This document shows positions 27,828 through 35,840 of a DNA stretch of 64,000 bases, piece by piece. This DNA comes from a virus. Positions within the stretch are counted from its first letter, which is position 1; every line of letters begins with the position of its first letter. The position numbers were made by a program, and so were the translations under genes. The notes beneath the pieces were generated by a model that was not told where the DNA came from, made no database searches, and saw only the letters and a list, made by a program, of their open reading frames with translations. The DNA lies in the IMG/VR virus record IMGVR_UViG_3300030085_002431, positions 186,614 to 250,613 of that record. One strand, 5' to 3'.

Positions 27828-28065
27828 ACGAGAATTTACAGGAAAAGGTGGAGAAACCTGGGAATGGGAAGAAACCCCTGAAGTCGTTGCAGCAATCAAA
27901 AAACTGCATGAGTCATCTAAAGCAGTTCAAGAAATCAACAGCAAACCTAAGTTCAAAGGGAACTATCAAGGTCCACTTTATGCACCTCATCCTGAGTTAA
28001 AAAAACCCAAGAGAATTGTTAATACCCAAAAAGTAGTAATTACAGAAAAGGAAGGTGAAGAATGA
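27820..28065 (+). CDS. Hypothetical protein, 81 aa
   Basis: The ATG at 27820 has an AAGGAG site 5-10 nt upstream, better than a start 15 nt earlier. A basic protein beginning MTKREFTGKGGETWEWEETPEV. Its 3' end overlaps the next gene by 4 nt. Confidence 0.65.
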   Translation: MTKREFTGKGGETWEWEETPEVVAAIKKLHESSKAVQEINSKPKFKGNYQGPLYAPHPELKKPKRIVNTQKVVITEKEGEE

Positions 28066-28313
28066 ATCCAACTAAACCACTAACACCCGAAGAAGTTGCA
28101 GATGCAGCAGAACAATTCTTTCCTCTGTTTGATATTGTGCATCGTCAAATGCCAGAAAATTCAAACGTTGAAGATACTTTGAAAGTTATGGAGTCTGTTT
28201 GTGGTCTTGCTCATAAACTGAGAATGCAGTCTGATAACGATAAGGCAGGTCCGTTTGGTTTTAATAAAAAGGTAGAAACCGATGAAGATTCTTCATCTAA
28301 CGAAGAAACCTGA
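28062..28313 (+). CDS. Hypothetical acidic protein, 83 aa
   Basis: Helical and acidic (TPEEVADAAEQFFPLFDIVHRQMP), ending in a Ser/Glu tail. It overlaps the oxygenase gene by 32 nt. No family was recognised. Confidence 0.6.
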   Translation: MNPTKPLTPEEVADAAEQFFPLFDIVHRQMPENSNVEDTLKVMESVCGLAHKLRMQSDNDKAGPFGFNKKVETDEDSSSNEET

Positions 28314-28863
28314 TTCCTATGATTTCAGAGAATACATCTATGTATGGGATAATTTCCTATCAGATGAATTCTCTGATTTTTTGGATGAAGAGATTTATAT
28401 GCATACCAACTGGAGATACTGTAACTGCGTAGATACTCCAGAATGTTCTCATACAATATGGGGTAGAACTTATAAAGATTGGAGACCAGAGTATATAAAT
28501 GACCTAACTGAAGTTCTTGAAAGTAAAACTGGTATTCTAATTCCATCTCCAGAATACGTTGGATTGAATGGGCAAACAATGGGAATGAATGCTTGTTTAC
28601 ATCAAGACTGTGCTTCATTAGAAGCAAACAAAACAGCATCATTTCTTTATTACATTGGTACAGATGATGCAGATGGAGACTTAATCATTTACAATAATGA
28701 GAGAGAACCTATTGAAAGAATTGAGTTTGTAAAAAACAGAATGGTTCTTTTTGATGGAAGCATTCCACACTCTGCTGATGGACCAACGAGTATGACATTA
28801 CGAATGTCATTAGTGTATAGAGGTTACTATGAAAACAATAACGGGAATGCGAGTAGTAGGTAG
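28282..28863 (+). CDS. 2OG-Fe(II) oxygenase, prolyl-4-hydroxylase-like, 193 aa
   Basis: CLHQDC provides His107 and Asp109, IPHSADGP provides the distal His163, and LRMSLVYR provides the Arg that holds 2-oxoglutarate. The core strands (SFLYYIG, DLIIYNN) are in the expected order. The domain is complete. It starts inside the previous gene and its last 35 nt overlap a membrane-protein gene. Confidence 0.8.
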   Translation: MKILHLTKKPDSYDFREYIYVWDNFLSDEFSDFLDEEIYMHTNWRYCNCVDTPECSHTIWGRTYKDWRPEYINDLTEVLESKTGILIPSPEYVGLNGQTMGMNACLHQDCASLEANKTASFLYYIGTDDADGDLIIYNNEREPIERIEFVKNRMVLFDGSIPHSADGPTSMTLRMSLVYRGYYENNNGNASSR

Positions 28864-29041
28864 CATTGGTGTTATCGTTGCTTACTTTGTAATTCTCCAT
28901 GTAAATATTCTAGCAGGTGTAATAATTAATTTTATTGCTGACCTGATTTCAATTCCATACTTTGTAAAAACAAAAGCATGGGATGTTGTACTAATGCTAT
29001 CTTTCCTTCTTGCTATTAGCATGAGCAAGTTAATGACATGA
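28829..29041 (+). CDS. Small membrane protein, 70 aa (tandem paralogue 1)
   Basis: Two or three hydrophobic helices with the pattern RVVGSIGVIVAYFVIL, then IPYFVKTKAWDVV and a C-terminal LSFLLAISM. The next gene has the same length and the same landmarks, so this is a tandem duplication. Function unknown. Confidence 0.7.
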   Translation: MKTITGMRVVGSIGVIVAYFVILHVNILAGVIINFIADLISIPYFVKTKAWDVVLMLSFLLAISMSKLMT

Positions 29042-29256
29042 ATGCAAACACCTTAAGAATTGTAGGAAGTGCCAGTCTTTTGATTGGATACTTCCTTCTT
29101 TTGTATTTGGATGTTAGGATTGGATGTACGTTCCGACTGGTTGGTGGTTGCATGATGATTCCATTTGCAGTTTCAATCAAGACTTGGGATGTAGTAGGAC
29201 TACAATCATTCTTTGCAGTGATTGACGCAACAAAAATTATTCAACTATCAATATGA
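29038..29256 (+). CDS. Small membrane protein, 72 aa (tandem paralogue 2)
   Basis: It shares with the preceding gene the pattern RIVGSASLLIGYFLLLY, MIPFAVSIKTWDVV and SFFAVI. It starts in the preceding stop codon and ends in an ATGA overlap. The pair probably makes a membrane complex, but nothing shows what it does. Confidence 0.7.
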   Translation: MNANTLRIVGSASLLIGYFLLLYLDVRIGCTFRLVGGCMMIPFAVSIKTWDVVGLQSFFAVIDATKIIQLSI

Positions 29257-29762
29257 CAGACTGGTTAGAACTATACGAAGCACTTCCAGGTGAAGAACTA
29301 GATAAAATTGCAGTTCTTCGGGTTATGGAATGTACCAACGGTATTATTCAGTATGCACACCGAGATGATGCTGATTATAAACTTTCCATTGAAGAAACCC
29401 GAAAGGCAATGAACTTCAGTATGGGAAGCATCAAGAGGATGACAATCGAACTCACTGATGAAACCATTACCTTTGAACCTGAGACAGAAATTCTGATGCG
29501 TAAAGCACGGGAACTCTACATCAGTGGTGCTAAGAAAGGAAATGATGAGGACTACTCTGAGTTTCTGGCAATCTCTGCTGCTACAGCAAGAGCATGTGGT
29601 TTGGAGAGACTTGTGCAAGCTGTTAAGACTCTCAAAGAAAAGCAGACCGAAATCCCCTCTCGGTGTATAGTATGGGGACTAGAATACCTTCTTCAATTTT
29701 TTGACGATGAACATATTCGTGACTTCTTCGGATCCAAAGGACTCAGCGACTTATCTTCCTGA
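29253..29762 (+). CDS. Hypothetical protein, 169 aa
   Basis: A mostly helical soluble protein with a charged middle and a C-terminal YLLQFFDDEHIRDFFG segment. Its last 56 nt overlap the glycosylase-like gene. No family was recognised. Confidence 0.65.
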   Translation: MTDWLELYEALPGEELDKIAVLRVMECTNGIIQYAHRDDADYKLSIEETRKAMNFSMGSIKRMTIELTDETITFEPETEILMRKARELYISGAKKGNDEDYSEFLAISAATARACGLERLVQAVKTLKEKQTEIPSRCIVWGLEYLLQFFDDEHIRDFFGSKGLSDLSS

Positions 29763-30222
29763 CAAACATATTGTCAAGATGCCGTTGGAGTGTTGCCAAA
29801 TGCTTGCGGTCATTGCGTCGGACAGGTGGGGGCATGGGTACGGCACCCTCCCTAAGGCAGACGGAACCCCCTACAGGACCGAGAAGGGGGCATTCAGGAA
29901 CCATCCCTGCACTGCCTGGGCACGGGACACCGTGGACAATGCCTGGTGGATGCTGATGTGGGGTCTGCACCTCTGCGATGAGTACAAGCATAGATATAAC
30001 AAGACTCACTCTTGTTACAATACTTTACTTCATGCTCAAAATATCTTCCCAAATGGTAATATAACTAAAGTAACTCCCTTTGCACGGGCAATGCCTGATG
30101 AATATAAATTTGACTCAAGCATTGATACTTTTACTGCTTACAAGAATTACATTAGCAGCAAACCTTGGGTTGCATCTAATTATCTTCGTGACCCATCCAG
30201 AAAACCAGATTGGGTAAATTAA
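29707..30222 (+). CDS. Pyrimidine dimer DNA glycosylase-like protein (DenV-related), 171 aa
   Basis: The pattern MNIFVTS..P....AYLPDKH(I/V)VKMPLE..QML, then RNHPCTAWARDTVDNAWW and HLCDEYKHRY, matches the phage/bacterial family annotated as pyrimidine dimer glycosylase. These cut DNA at UV dimers, useful to a phage in sunlit water. The ATG at 29707 is used, not the TTG two codons earlier. Its central third (about 29,815-29,990) is markedly GC-rich compared with both ends, suggesting a recombinant gene. Confidence 0.65.
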   Translation: MNIFVTSSDPKDSATYLPDKHIVKMPLECCQMLAVIASDRWGHGYGTLPKADGTPYRTEKGAFRNHPCTAWARDTVDNAWWMLMWGLHLCDEYKHRYNKTHSCYNTLLHAQNIFPNGNITKVTPFARAMPDEYKFDSSIDTFTAYKNYISSKPWVASNYLRDPSRKPDWVN

Positions 30223-30467
30223 TGCGTAACTTAATACGAGAGTTCTTTAAACCATCAGAGGATAAAATTTTGGCAAATCAGAATGCTTTTTACCTTGCAG
30301 ACAAGGTAATTGAACTTCAAGAACAAGTTGCATTATTAAAAGAGGAGAATTCTTCATTGCGAGAAGAATTGTCAGAAGTTGAACGCAAACTTAACGCCAT
30401 ACAACCTGTGGTGTATAATATAACAAGTAGAGAGGACCTCTCAAATTATACCTTAGGAGACAAATGA
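30222..30467 (+). CDS. Coiled-coil protein, 81 aa
   Basis: The ATG shares a base with the preceding TAA. Residues 25-60 form a clear heptad helix (VIELQEQVALLKEENSSLRE). It overlaps talC by 4 nt, so it is co-translated with it. Confidence 0.65.
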   Translation: MRNLIREFFKPSEDKILANQNAFYLADKVIELQEQVALLKEENSSLREELSEVERKLNAIQPVVYNITSREDLSNYTLGDK

Positions 30468-31120
30468 AAATCTTTTTAGATACTGCCGATGTTGACCTGA
30501 TTCAGGAGGCATACTCCACAGGTCTAATCAATGGTGTTACCACCAACCCTACAATCATCAAAAGAAGTGGCAGAGACTTCGTTGAAGTAATTAAAGAGAT
30601 TCAGAGTAAGTTTCCTAACCTTGAATCTATTTCTGCTGAAGTAGTTGCTGATACTGCTGAAGAAATGATTGACCAGGCAAACCAATTCCAAGGAATGTGG
30701 AATGTTACAATCAAAGTTCCTTGCACTGTTGAAGGTCTGAAGGCATGTACTGCACTTGCAGTAAATGGATACAAAGTTAATGTAACTCTTGTATTCTCTG
30801 TTGCTCAGGCAATTCTTGCAGAGAAAGCAGGTGCTACTTATATCTCACCTTTTGTTGGTCGTTGGGAAGATAATTCTGTAGATGGTCTTGGTCTAATCAA
30901 GAACATCCGTGAAGTTTACACTGGTGATAACCGATTCACCACAACTCAAATCCTTGGTGCATCTGTTCGTGATGTTCGTCAAGTTGAGCAGTGTGCTCTG
31001 TTTGGTGCAGATGTTGTGACTATTCCACCTCTTGTCTTCTGGTCCATGTATAAGAATGTAATGACTGAAAAGGGTCTGGCAACATTCCAAAAGGATTGGG
31101 AAGACGCAAATGGAATCTGA
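30464..31120 (+). CDS. talC: Transaldolase, TalC/FSA type, 218 aa
   Basis: Hallmarks are MKIFLDTAD at the N-terminus, GVTTNPTIIKRSG, and the Schiff-base Lys84 in VTIKVPCT, plus ISPFVGRWED. TalC of cyanophages replaces host transaldolase and pushes carbon through the pentose phosphate pathway during infection, which supplies NADPH and nucleotides. The length is normal for the short phage form. It follows an AGGAGA ribosome site. Confidence 0.95.
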   Translation: MKIFLDTADVDLIQEAYSTGLINGVTTNPTIIKRSGRDFVEVIKEIQSKFPNLESISAEVVADTAEEMIDQANQFQGMWNVTIKVPCTVEGLKACTALAVNGYKVNVTLVFSVAQAILAEKAGATYISPFVGRWEDNSVDGLGLIKNIREVYTGDNRFTTTQILGASVRDVRQVEQCALFGADVVTIPPLVFWSMYKNVMTEKGLATFQKDWEDANGI

Positions 31121-31325
31121 TAATGAAAACGTCCCTTATGTTGAACTTGAACTAGACATTAGGGACGTTCGTGCTATATTTCAATCTATATCTGGAACGT
31201 TAGATACGTTTGCGGATAATAAAGATGAACCAGAAGAATATGAAACTCGTTTGGTTGCATTAGAGGATTTTCTGAGACGAGTTATCTTAGAATATAATTT
31301 CAAGGTGGAATCTACTGAGGAGTAA
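31110..31325 (+). CDS. Hypothetical protein, 71 aa
   Basis: It starts inside the end of talC. An acidic protein (NVPYVELELDIRDVRAIFQSI). No family was recognised. Confidence 0.65.
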   Translation: MESDNENVPYVELELDIRDVRAIFQSISGTLDTFADNKDEPEEYETRLVALEDFLRRVILEYNFKVESTEE

Positions 31326-31329
31326 ACTA

Positions 31330-31521
31330 ATGTATGAAGAACTAAATTGTTTTGAAGAAGCACTAAAACACTTTGGAACTCGTGTTGAAGTCATTTGTGC
31401 TATGGAACTTGGTGGTAGAATTACTGCTGAAGATGCCTATCAAATGGTTAAAGATGAGTTGAAGGAAGTTAAAAAGTGTAGAAAACAATATAAAAAGGAA
31501 GGTATCTGTGGAAACGAATGA
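31330..31521 (+). CDS. Hypothetical helical protein, 63 aa
   Basis: A charged helical protein with three Cys (ICAMELGG, KKCRKQ, GICGNE). It overlaps the next gene by 14 nt. Confidence 0.6.
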   Translation: MYEELNCFEEALKHFGTRVEVICAMELGGRITAEDAYQMVKDELKEVKKCRKQYKKEGICGNE

Positions 31522-31678
31522 AGACTCTTTGAAGATTCATCAAAATGAAGATGGGTCTTTTGCTATTGAGTGGGATAAAAATGACCCACGATGGAATTTC
31601 ATGAACGGATTGACAAGTCAAGAAATTACTGATATCGTAGTGAAAGCAATTAAGGAGCAACTTGATGGCGACGGTTAG
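31508..31678 (+). CDS. Hypothetical acidic protein, 56 aa, GTG start
   Basis: The GTG at 31508 is placed 4 nt after AAGGAAGG. The motif EDGSFAIEWDKNDPRWNFMNGLT followed by a helix recalls a small cyanophage protein family of unknown function. It is missed if only ATG starts are used. Confidence 0.6.
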   Translation: METNEDSLKIHQNEDGSFAIEWDKNDPRWNFMNGLTSQEITDIVVKAIKEQLDGDG

Positions 31679-32147
31679 TGCGGATGGTTATTCTGTGAAT
31701 ATCAACATGGAACACGGTGAATTTCAAAAATTGGGTGAAATGAGCACACTTAATGATAAGTGGATTTATGAGTCCCCAGATGGGGGTAAGACAATCTATC
31801 GTCGTAAAGTTGGTTCCTCGCATGAAAGTCGTGAACTTTATGTTCAGGGAAAGTCTGAACATTATTATGATTATGACCGTAATGGGAATACTGAGAATCC
31901 ATTTACTCCTAGACCTATCTCCAGTGAAATTGAAACTACATGGGCAGAGATGGATGCAATGGAACCTCTAACTCCCACTCCTCTTAGTACACCCAAAAAA
32001 GTATGGATTGCTGAGATGGATACTGATGTGACTGTAAAAGTTCCTAGAGAAGCACTCAAGTCTCTTAATTGGAAAGAGGGTGATTCACTTCAATGGTCTA
32101 CTAATTCTGATGGTTCTTTGAGTTTGAGAAAACCTTATTCAGTATGA
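31665..32147 (+). CDS. Protein with AbrB/MazE-like C-terminal domain, 160 aa
   Basis: The ATG at 31665 has AAGGAG upstream and overlaps the previous gene by 14 nt. Residues 1-60 are a beta-rich domain (WIYESPDGGKTIYRR). Residues about 118-155 (DTDVTVKVPREALKSLNWKEG, then LSLRKP) resemble the swapped-hairpin AbrB/MazE DNA-binding fold. It may be a transcription factor or antitoxin-like regulator; no toxin partner is visible. Confidence 0.55.
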   Translation: MATVSADGYSVNINMEHGEFQKLGEMSTLNDKWIYESPDGGKTIYRRKVGSSHESRELYVQGKSEHYYDYDRNGNTENPFTPRPISSEIETTWAEMDAMEPLTPTPLSTPKKVWIAEMDTDVTVKVPREALKSLNWKEGDSLQWSTNSDGSLSLRKPYSV

Positions 32148-33301
32148 ATGACAATTTAACAGAGAATAACTATATTATTATTCCTAATTTTATATCATAT
32201 TCAAGAGCAAAAAGTTTAGCAAAACAATTTAATATCTATTGTGCGGAAAATAATGTAGACAGTGATTTACAAGTACAAAATTGTTCTGCAAAATATGACT
32301 TTATACCATTTGTTGAACTTTTGGTAGAAAAAAATGTAGAAGTTAGTCAGTTAGTGGGAGAGCACGTTCTACCAACATATTCTTACGCTAGAAATTATAG
32401 AAATGGTAACGTACTTGCTGGGCATGTAGATAAACCTGGATGTGATATTTCACTAACCGTAAACTTAGAGTGTGATAAAGTATGGGATATATGGATTGAT
32501 ACACCACATGGTAGAGAATATGTTTCTCTAAACTCAGGTGATGCTATGTTATACCTTGGTATGAAAGCACAACATGGTAGGGAACCATTTGATGGAAAAT
32601 CATGCACTCAAGTATTTTTGCATTATGTAAGAAGCAATGGACCTTATTTTAGATGTTACTTTGATAAGGACTATGCAAAATCTAATGATGAAATTAAAAC
32701 CAATTCAATTGTCTCTGAGATTGATTCTAAAATAAGTAAAAGTCCTATTGTTGATTATATCAGAGTCTATGAAGGAGTATTCACATCAGAAGAGTGTAAA
32801 ACTATTTTGAATGAATATAAGAATGATAGTGGATGGGAAACTAGTAAAGTTGGTTTCAATGGCACAGAGGATAGTGATTATCGCAAATGTGATATACTGA
32901 ATATCTCAAACCAAAAGGTTATAGAAAAAAATCAAAGTGTAAGACTGGGCATTGATAATTTAATTCACAGAAAAGCAATTGGTGTTGCACAAAAATATGT
33001 CACAGAATTTCCATCATGCTGCTTAAGAACTGACAGTGGATATGATTTACTAAGATATAAGACTGGGGGATTTTTTAAGCAACATACTGACAGTTATCTG
33101 GAACAACCAAGAGCATTGGCAATGTCTATAAATCTAAATGATGACTATGAAGGTGGCAGTCTGGCATTCTTTGATGAAGAGGTAACTATTAAGGGTGGAC
33201 TTGGGTCTGTAATCATATTCCCTGCCAATTACATGTATCCACATCAAATTATGGAAGTAACCAAAGGGACAAGATATGCTATTGTCACTTGGTTGAGTTA
33301 A
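32144..33301 (+). CDS. Tandem double 2OG-Fe(II) oxygenase, 385 aa
   Basis: Two oxygenase domains are fused. The N-terminal domain has HVD near residue 91 and a second His in AQHGREP, followed by a strand ending FLHYVR. The C-terminal prolyl-4-hydroxylase-like domain has LLRYKTGGFFKQHTDS, YMYPHQIMEV and RYAIVTWLS, with all three ligands and the Arg. A linker of about 30 residues joins them. Two active sites could act successively or on a doubly modified substrate; this is inference. Confidence 0.75.
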   Translation: MNDNLTENNYIIIPNFISYSRAKSLAKQFNIYCAENNVDSDLQVQNCSAKYDFIPFVELLVEKNVEVSQLVGEHVLPTYSYARNYRNGNVLAGHVDKPGCDISLTVNLECDKVWDIWIDTPHGREYVSLNSGDAMLYLGMKAQHGREPFDGKSCTQVFLHYVRSNGPYFRCYFDKDYAKSNDEIKTNSIVSEIDSKISKSPIVDYIRVYEGVFTSEECKTILNEYKNDSGWETSKVGFNGTEDSDYRKCDILNISNQKVIEKNQSVRLGIDNLIHRKAIGVAQKYVTEFPSCCLRTDSGYDLLRYKTGGFFKQHTDSYLEQPRALAMSINLNDDYEGGSLAFFDEEVTIKGGLGSVIIFPANYMYPHQIMEVTKGTRYAIVTWLS

Positions 33302-33310
33302 TGATATAAT
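33282..33310 (+). promoter_or_regulatory. Classical promoter TTGTCA-17-TATAAT
   Basis: -35 TTGTCA (33282-33287) and -10 TATAAT (33305-33310) are 17 bp apart. The promoter sits in the 3' end of the oxygenase gene and starts the 33329 gene. Confidence 0.75.
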
Positions 33311-33328
33311 CTGTAAAACAAGATAATT

Positions 33329-33556
33329 ATGGCACTATCTAAATCGGTTGAAAATGCACTTAAAGATGCGGAGAACTCTTTGAGAGATGCTCTTGCATTT
33401 GCAGCAAGAGCAGAGAAACCATATATTGCAAAACACATTGCTGATATGGTTCATCAGATTGATACTCTCGTTAGTACTGATGCTCTTATAGATAAATTGG
33501 AAAACAGAAATCCTGGTGACAAAGGAATGTGGGGTCCAATGGTTGACTTTGAGTAG
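33329..33556 (+). CDS. Hypothetical helical protein, 75 aa
   Basis: An amphipathic helical protein (KSVENALKDAENSLRDALAFA) with its own promoter. No family was recognised. Confidence 0.65.
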   Translation: MALSKSVENALKDAENSLRDALAFAARAEKPYIAKHIADMVHQIDTLVSTDALIDKLENRNPGDKGMWGPMVDFE

Positions 33557-33642
33557 TGTAAAGCAATCCCAAAGACAATCTAAAGAACGACCCGTTTCTC
33601 CCCGACTTGTGTTAGGATACTTACACACAAACAGAGGAAACT

Positions 33643-33849
33643 ATGACTCTACCCAAAGACAAGCAAATCAAACAAGACCATATTGAGTCTATGAAAATTG
33701 CGGTAGAGCAATATGATATTCGTGCAATTCATCCCGAAAGAATGGAAGAGTTTGCTGAGTACCTTGTGCAAAAACTAAAAGAACAAAATACAACTGTGGA
33801 ACCTGTACAACCCAAACCTTGGAGAAACGGAAATCCACTATCTGAATAA
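33643..33849 (+). CDS. Hypothetical protein, 68 aa
   Basis: A basic N-terminus, helical centre and Pro-rich end. A GAGGA site precedes the ATG. A weak -10 (TAGGAT at 33613) lies upstream without a good -35. Confidence 0.6.
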   Translation: MTLPKDKQIKQDHIESMKIAVEQYDIRAIHPERMEEFAEYLVQKLKEQNTTVEPVQPKPWRNGNPLSE

Positions 33850-33858
33850 AATAGAAAA

Positions 33859-33999
33859 ATGACTACTTGCATCCTTGAACTACAGAATCAAATTCTAAGA
33901 CTAGAAGAAAGAGTTTTATCTCTTGAAGAAGAGTCTGTTATTCTACAATTACAATACGACCTTCAGAAAGACGTTCTGGATGCAGCATTTGACCTCTGA
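33859..33999 (+). CDS. Coiled-coil micro-protein, 46 aa
   Basis: The full length is one heptad-repeat helix (LELQNQILRLEERVLSLEEE). Its stop codon lies inside the stem of a terminator. Confidence 0.65.
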   Translation: MTTCILELQNQILRLEERVLSLEEESVILQLQYDLQKDVLDAAFDL

Positions 34000-34020
34000 C
34001 TAAATAGTCAGAGGTATTTT
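33992..34020 (+). terminator. Terminator with CTAAATA late box in its loop
   Basis: A perfect 10-bp stem, ACCTCTGACT/AGTCAGAGGT, with a 4-nt AAAT loop is followed by ATTTTT. The string CTAAATA (34000-34006) spans the loop and is the only late-promoter-like box upstream of the virion-type gene at 34029. Confidence 0.75.
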
Positions 34021-34028
34021 TGTATCTG

Positions 34029-35840
34029 ATGCTTGACGAAGCAAGGAAAAGAGAAAAACTTGCTAACATGGCATTGTTGGCATCTCTTGGGTTGACTGCT
34101 GCTCAAAGTCAAAAAGACTTCTTGAGAACAGGTCACATTGAAGGTCCAGGTTCTGCTTTAATGCAGAGATTTGGGCAGAAGAGACGTGAGGCAGAAAGAA
34201 ACCTAGACCACGGTGCTATTTCTCAAGCAGCAAGAAACATCAAAGATAGTGGAGCAAGGAACAAGAAAGTGAAACAGCAAAAGAAATCACTCAAAGAGTT
34301 CATGCATCTTTCTGAGATGCGTAAGGAAGATAAGGTAAAGGGTAAGGGTAGAACTCCGTTATATAAAACTACTACTAAAAAACGTATTGAACCAGATGAA
34401 ACTGGTCATCTAAAAGTAAGAAGAATTAATAGAACAGTATTAGATTCCCCTGCTGACATGGGTAGATTCAAGCAGGGAATGAAAGACCCAACAGCACTTG
34501 GACCTGGCATTGATTCTGGTGGTGGTAGACATCCACATGGTGGTGGAGGTTCTGGTGCTAAGAAACCAGGAATTTTGAGAGGTAAGAAGAGAGTTCCTGG
34601 TGAAAAGAAACCAAGAAATAAAATGGTGGATGGTCCTGCACCAGCAGAAAAGGTTGCAAATAGAAGAGCAGCAAAGAAAGCTCAAGATAGAATGAATCGT
34701 GGACGTAGAGCATTTGAGGGATTCTCTAATTGGAGAGATGATTACTCACCACTAGAAGTTGAGTCATTTGATTTAATTACTAACAAACCTCTACAACCAA
34801 CAGAGGGCATTGGAAGTAAAATTCTCGATGAAAAGTGCTGGCCTGGATATGAAAAGAAAGGCATGAAAACAATGTTTGGTAAGAGGTATCCAAACTGCGT
34901 AAAAAAGAAAACAAGAAAGGAAGAGGTTGAACTTACTGAAAGAGCACCACTTACCCCACCACCCCCAGTACCATCTTCTAGTTCTTCTAGTGGTAAGGCA
35001 ACACTGTCTTCTTTCGGTCACGGTCGTCAATATGGTTCTTCATCAAGTAATACATCAAGACCTGCATCAAGACCTGCATCAAGACCTGCACCACGTCGTG
35101 CTCCACTTACCCCACCACCTCCAGTACCTAAACCAAAGTCTACAGGGGGTGTAGGAACTACTGATGATAACAAGAATGCAACAAGCATAAAGGTACAACC
35201 ATATCAAGCTAAAAAAGGTGATAGTTACGATAGGGAGCAACTTCAGCAACTTAAGGATACGAAGTGGTATCCAGATGGTCAGAAGCGTAAACCTAAATCT
35301 CGTGATGTGTATATAAAGAGAACTCCTGGAGATGGATTACCTCCAGTCAAAATTGATAAAGCAGGGCAACCCGTTCCAGGACAATATGGTGTAGTGGGGT
35401 ATAATGAAGAAGTTGAACTTGATGAGGTGACTCGTAGAGAAATCTCTCTTACTGGTGATGAAGATAAGAAGTTCAAATCACTTTTAGATAAAGCAAGGCA
35501 GTCAAAGAAGAAACCAGACTCTAATTATAAAAAGGAAGGTGGTCCTGTAAGATTATCTTACTTTGAACGCAAGAAAAAGTTCTTCAATAAAGAAGAATTA
35601 GAACTTGAAGAAGCAAAGGAAGCAAAGTCTTGTCCTTCTGGTAAGTATTGGTGCTACGACTCAAAAAAGTGTAAGACCATCCCTACGGGATGGTATGTAG
35701 GACGTGGTGGATACCTTGAGAAAGAGGAAGAAACAAAGAAAAAGAATGGCAATGGTAATGGAAATGGTGACCATGGTAGTAATGGTGGAAGTGATGGTGG
35801 CGGGAGCAATGGAGGTGGCAACGGAGGAGGTGGAGAATGA
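34029..35840 (+). CDS. Virion-type protein with charged repeats, 603 aa
   Basis: The start is ATG 34029 (MLDEARKREK), not a TTG at 34020. The first 90 residues are helical. The middle is Lys/Arg- and Pro-rich with low-complexity stretches, and short EEVELTER/EEVELDE/EELELEE linkers recur about every 100-200 residues, as in several cyanophage virion-associated proteins. The C-terminus is a Gly/Asn tail. Its N-terminus matches the MLDEAR of the next protein. The function is unknown. Confidence 0.6.
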   Translation: MLDEARKREKLANMALLASLGLTAAQSQKDFLRTGHIEGPGSALMQRFGQKRREAERNLDHGAISQAARNIKDSGARNKKVKQQKKSLKEFMHLSEMRKEDKVKGKGRTPLYKTTTKKRIEPDETGHLKVRRINRTVLDSPADMGRFKQGMKDPTALGPGIDSGGGRHPHGGGGSGAKKPGILRGKKRVPGEKKPRNKMVDGPAPAEKVANRRAAKKAQDRMNRGRRAFEGFSNWRDDYSPLEVESFDLITNKPLQPTEGIGSKILDEKCWPGYEKKGMKTMFGKRYPNCVKKKTRKEEVELTERAPLTPPPPVPSSSSSSGKATLSSFGHGRQYGSSSSNTSRPASRPASRPAPRRAPLTPPPPVPKPKSTGGVGTTDDNKNATSIKVQPYQAKKGDSYDREQLQQLKDTKWYPDGQKRKPKSRDVYIKRTPGDGLPPVKIDKAGQPVPGQYGVVGYNEEVELDEVTRREISLTGDEDKKFKSLLDKARQSKKKPDSNYKKEGGPVRLSYFERKKKFFNKEELELEEAKEAKSCPSGKYWCYDSKKCKTIPTGWYVGRGGYLEKEEETKKKNGNGNGNGDHGSNGGSDGGGSNGGGNGGGGE

